Assembly (NCBI GenBank): GCA_003488655.1
Contig: DNKW01000073.1
Coordinates: 1-7,433 of the forward strand
Direction: 5' to 3'
Source: Candidatus Altimarinota bacterium
GTDB lineage: Bacteria > Patescibacteriota > Gracilibacteria > BD1-5 > UBA2023
DNA: 7,433 nt
Each line of letters begins with the position of its first letter. Positions within the stretch are counted from its first letter, which is position 1. The notes beneath the pieces were generated by a model. The model had not been told where the DNA came from and ran no database searches. It saw only the letters and a program-made list of their open reading frames with translations. Below, in pieces: positions 6,544 to 7,433 of this stretch. The translations under genes were made by a program, and so were the position numbers.

Positions 6544-7095
6544 ATGAAAACAATTCTTCAAGACAAAGAAAAAAATAAAAAACAGATGATTTCGCTCGTA
6601 CTTCTTGCCTGTAGCATCGTCATCGGATTCTTTTTTACCATGGACCAAGGATACGGATATATAGAGAAAAAGGATACGCTCGAGACGACGCAAAAAGAAG
6701 TGAGTGAAAAAAAATGATCTCTTGAACGGTTGCAAGAGATGGAGAAAAATATCGCAAATAATGAAGAGCTTCAGAATGACATTGAACGGTATGCCGGTGA
6801 TTTCCGGGAAGATGCGGTTCTAGATAGCATCTTTGCTCCTATGAATGGAATAAATATCGCAAATATTACCATGTCCAAAGGAGAGAAGTCTCCAAACGGT
6901 CTCTCGATTGCAACTATCTCCCTATCATTCAAGGCACAGGATACAAATGCTCTCAATAATTTCCTTGACTATATGACGAATAGCAAGAAAAATAAGAAAT
7001 CTTATATTATCAAGAATCTGAATTTCCCACTCGATACGACAAAGAATGCACCAGTTTCTGCAAATATAGAACTTGGCATGTACTACTTCGAATAA
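6544..7095 (+). CDS. PilO-like inner-membrane type IV pilus assembly protein (putative)
   Basis: A 183-residue bitopic membrane protein: Lys-rich N-terminus (1-14), one transmembrane helix (about 15-33), a charged coiled-coil stretch (about 38-80) and a globular C-terminal half (SIFAPMNGINIANITM ... YYFE) with the strand-helix pattern expected of the PilO ferredoxin-like fold. UGA codon 58 (6715-6717) lies inside the coiled-coil region and is read as Gly. With the standard code the gene would split into a 57-residue membrane peptide and an unanchored soluble half starting at TTG 6730, clearly one broken gene. The stop is TAA 7093-7095. It lies 42 nt after the PilN-like gene and 18 nt before pilC, so all three are probably one operon. 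The assignment rests mainly on architecture and position; it would pair with the preceding protein and align the pilus platform. Confidence 0.7.
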
Positions 7096-7113
7096 TCATT
7101 AGTTTCCCATTTT

Positions 7114-7433
7114 ATGAAAACAAATTCAACAGCAGTTATCCAGGAGGTACGTGAAGTACGATTCTGGCACCGTATCAGCATCAAAGAAAAGGCTCTTTTC
7201 TACGAGCACCTCGCAAATATGGTGGATGGATGAGTACCGGTTATTGCTTCCCTTTATTCATTTCTGGATAAAAACAGAAATATAAAAATGGAAGTGGAGA
7301 TTATGAATCTTCTCGTTTTTGTGGAATCCTGAGATAGTTTCAGTATCGCCATGAAGAAGCTTCCAAATATCTTTGATAAGAGAGAAGTGGCAATCATAGA
7401 GGCTGGAGAACAGTCTGGTACGATGCAACATTC
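7114..7433 (+). CDS. pilC: Type IV pilus / type II secretion inner-membrane platform protein PilC (GspF family), N-terminal part
   Basis: PilC is the polytopic platform protein on which the PilB/PilT motors act to extrude or retract pili. The first 106 residues are present; the gene runs off the window. Residues 22-106 match the first GspF cytoplasmic domain: IKEKALFYEHLANMVDGGVP (22-42, including one A and one N before MV), then FVESGDSFSIAMKKLP (69-84), NIFDKREVAIIEAGEQSGTM (85-104). AGE-SG is the family signature. Two UGAs, codons 40 (7231-7233) and 73 (7330-7332), fall exactly at family-conserved glycines ('aGvpl' and 'G.s.s.a'), which makes this gene the best evidence that UGA means Gly rather than Trp. 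The start is ATG 7114, sharing ATGAAAACA with the two upstream genes; there is no Shine-Dalgarno. The N-terminal tail before residue 22 is family-variable. Confidence 0.93.

Noticed and set aside
412..7433. TGA-interrupted genes as pseudogenes, selenoproteins or code 4 (UGA = Trp)
   Set aside because: Every gene is affected, there are no frameshifts, no SECIS-type element is apparent, and family alignment positions call for Gly rather than Sec or Trp.

Overview
This window reads as chromosomal DNA of a Patescibacteria/CPR bacterium that uses genetic code 25 (UGA = glycine), as in Absconditabacteria (SR1) and Gracilibacteria (BD1-5). The evidence is direct. Every recognisable protein-coding gene here contains at least one in-frame TGA (14 in total). 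Each gene stays in frame and in family across the TGA, and each gene whose end is visible stops at TAA or TAG. Several TGAs fall where the family has a conserved glycine: two in the PilC/GspF N-terminal domain, one in an SLH motif and one in a PKD domain. Read with the standard code, the window falls apart into short ORFs and looks full of pseudogenes. The rank within these phyla cannot be fixed from this window, and no rRNA or tRNA gene was seen.

Layout. Positions 1-357 (+) hold the 3' end of an ABC-F ATPase gene. It converges on secD (2193-412, -), with a bidirectional hairpin terminator between them. secD has its own promoter at 2256-2229. Upstream of it on the same strand is a short independent transcription unit (promoter 2609-2583, terminator 2300-2268). 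This unit carries a 61-residue Ala/Gln-rich ORF that ends in UGA, which should not be a stop in this organism, so it is either an odd small gene or a non-coding RNA. Next come a secreted three-SLH, two-PKD-like, TSP3-like surface protein (4283-2640, -), a 189-bp intergenic stretch with a GC-rich palindromic island, and a tsaE-lytic transglycosylase pair (5849-4536, -). A short divergent promoter region at 5850-5934 separates these from a plus-strand type IV pilus assembly run: a PilN-like gene, a PilO-like gene and the 5' part of pilC (5935 to window end).

Function. The genes centre on the cell envelope: Sec export (SecD), an S-layer-type surface protein that would use Sec, a membrane-anchored murein transglycosylase, and the inner-membrane platform of a type IV pilus. 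TsaE (tRNA t6A modification) and the ABC-F protein belong to translation. Most genes lack a Shine-Dalgarno sequence, and the three pilus genes all begin ATGAAAACA. Unusual points are a parvulin-like insertion in the periplasmic part of SecD, the absence of secF next to secD, UGA codons within the first 11 codons of secD and tsaE, and the UGA-terminated small transcript.
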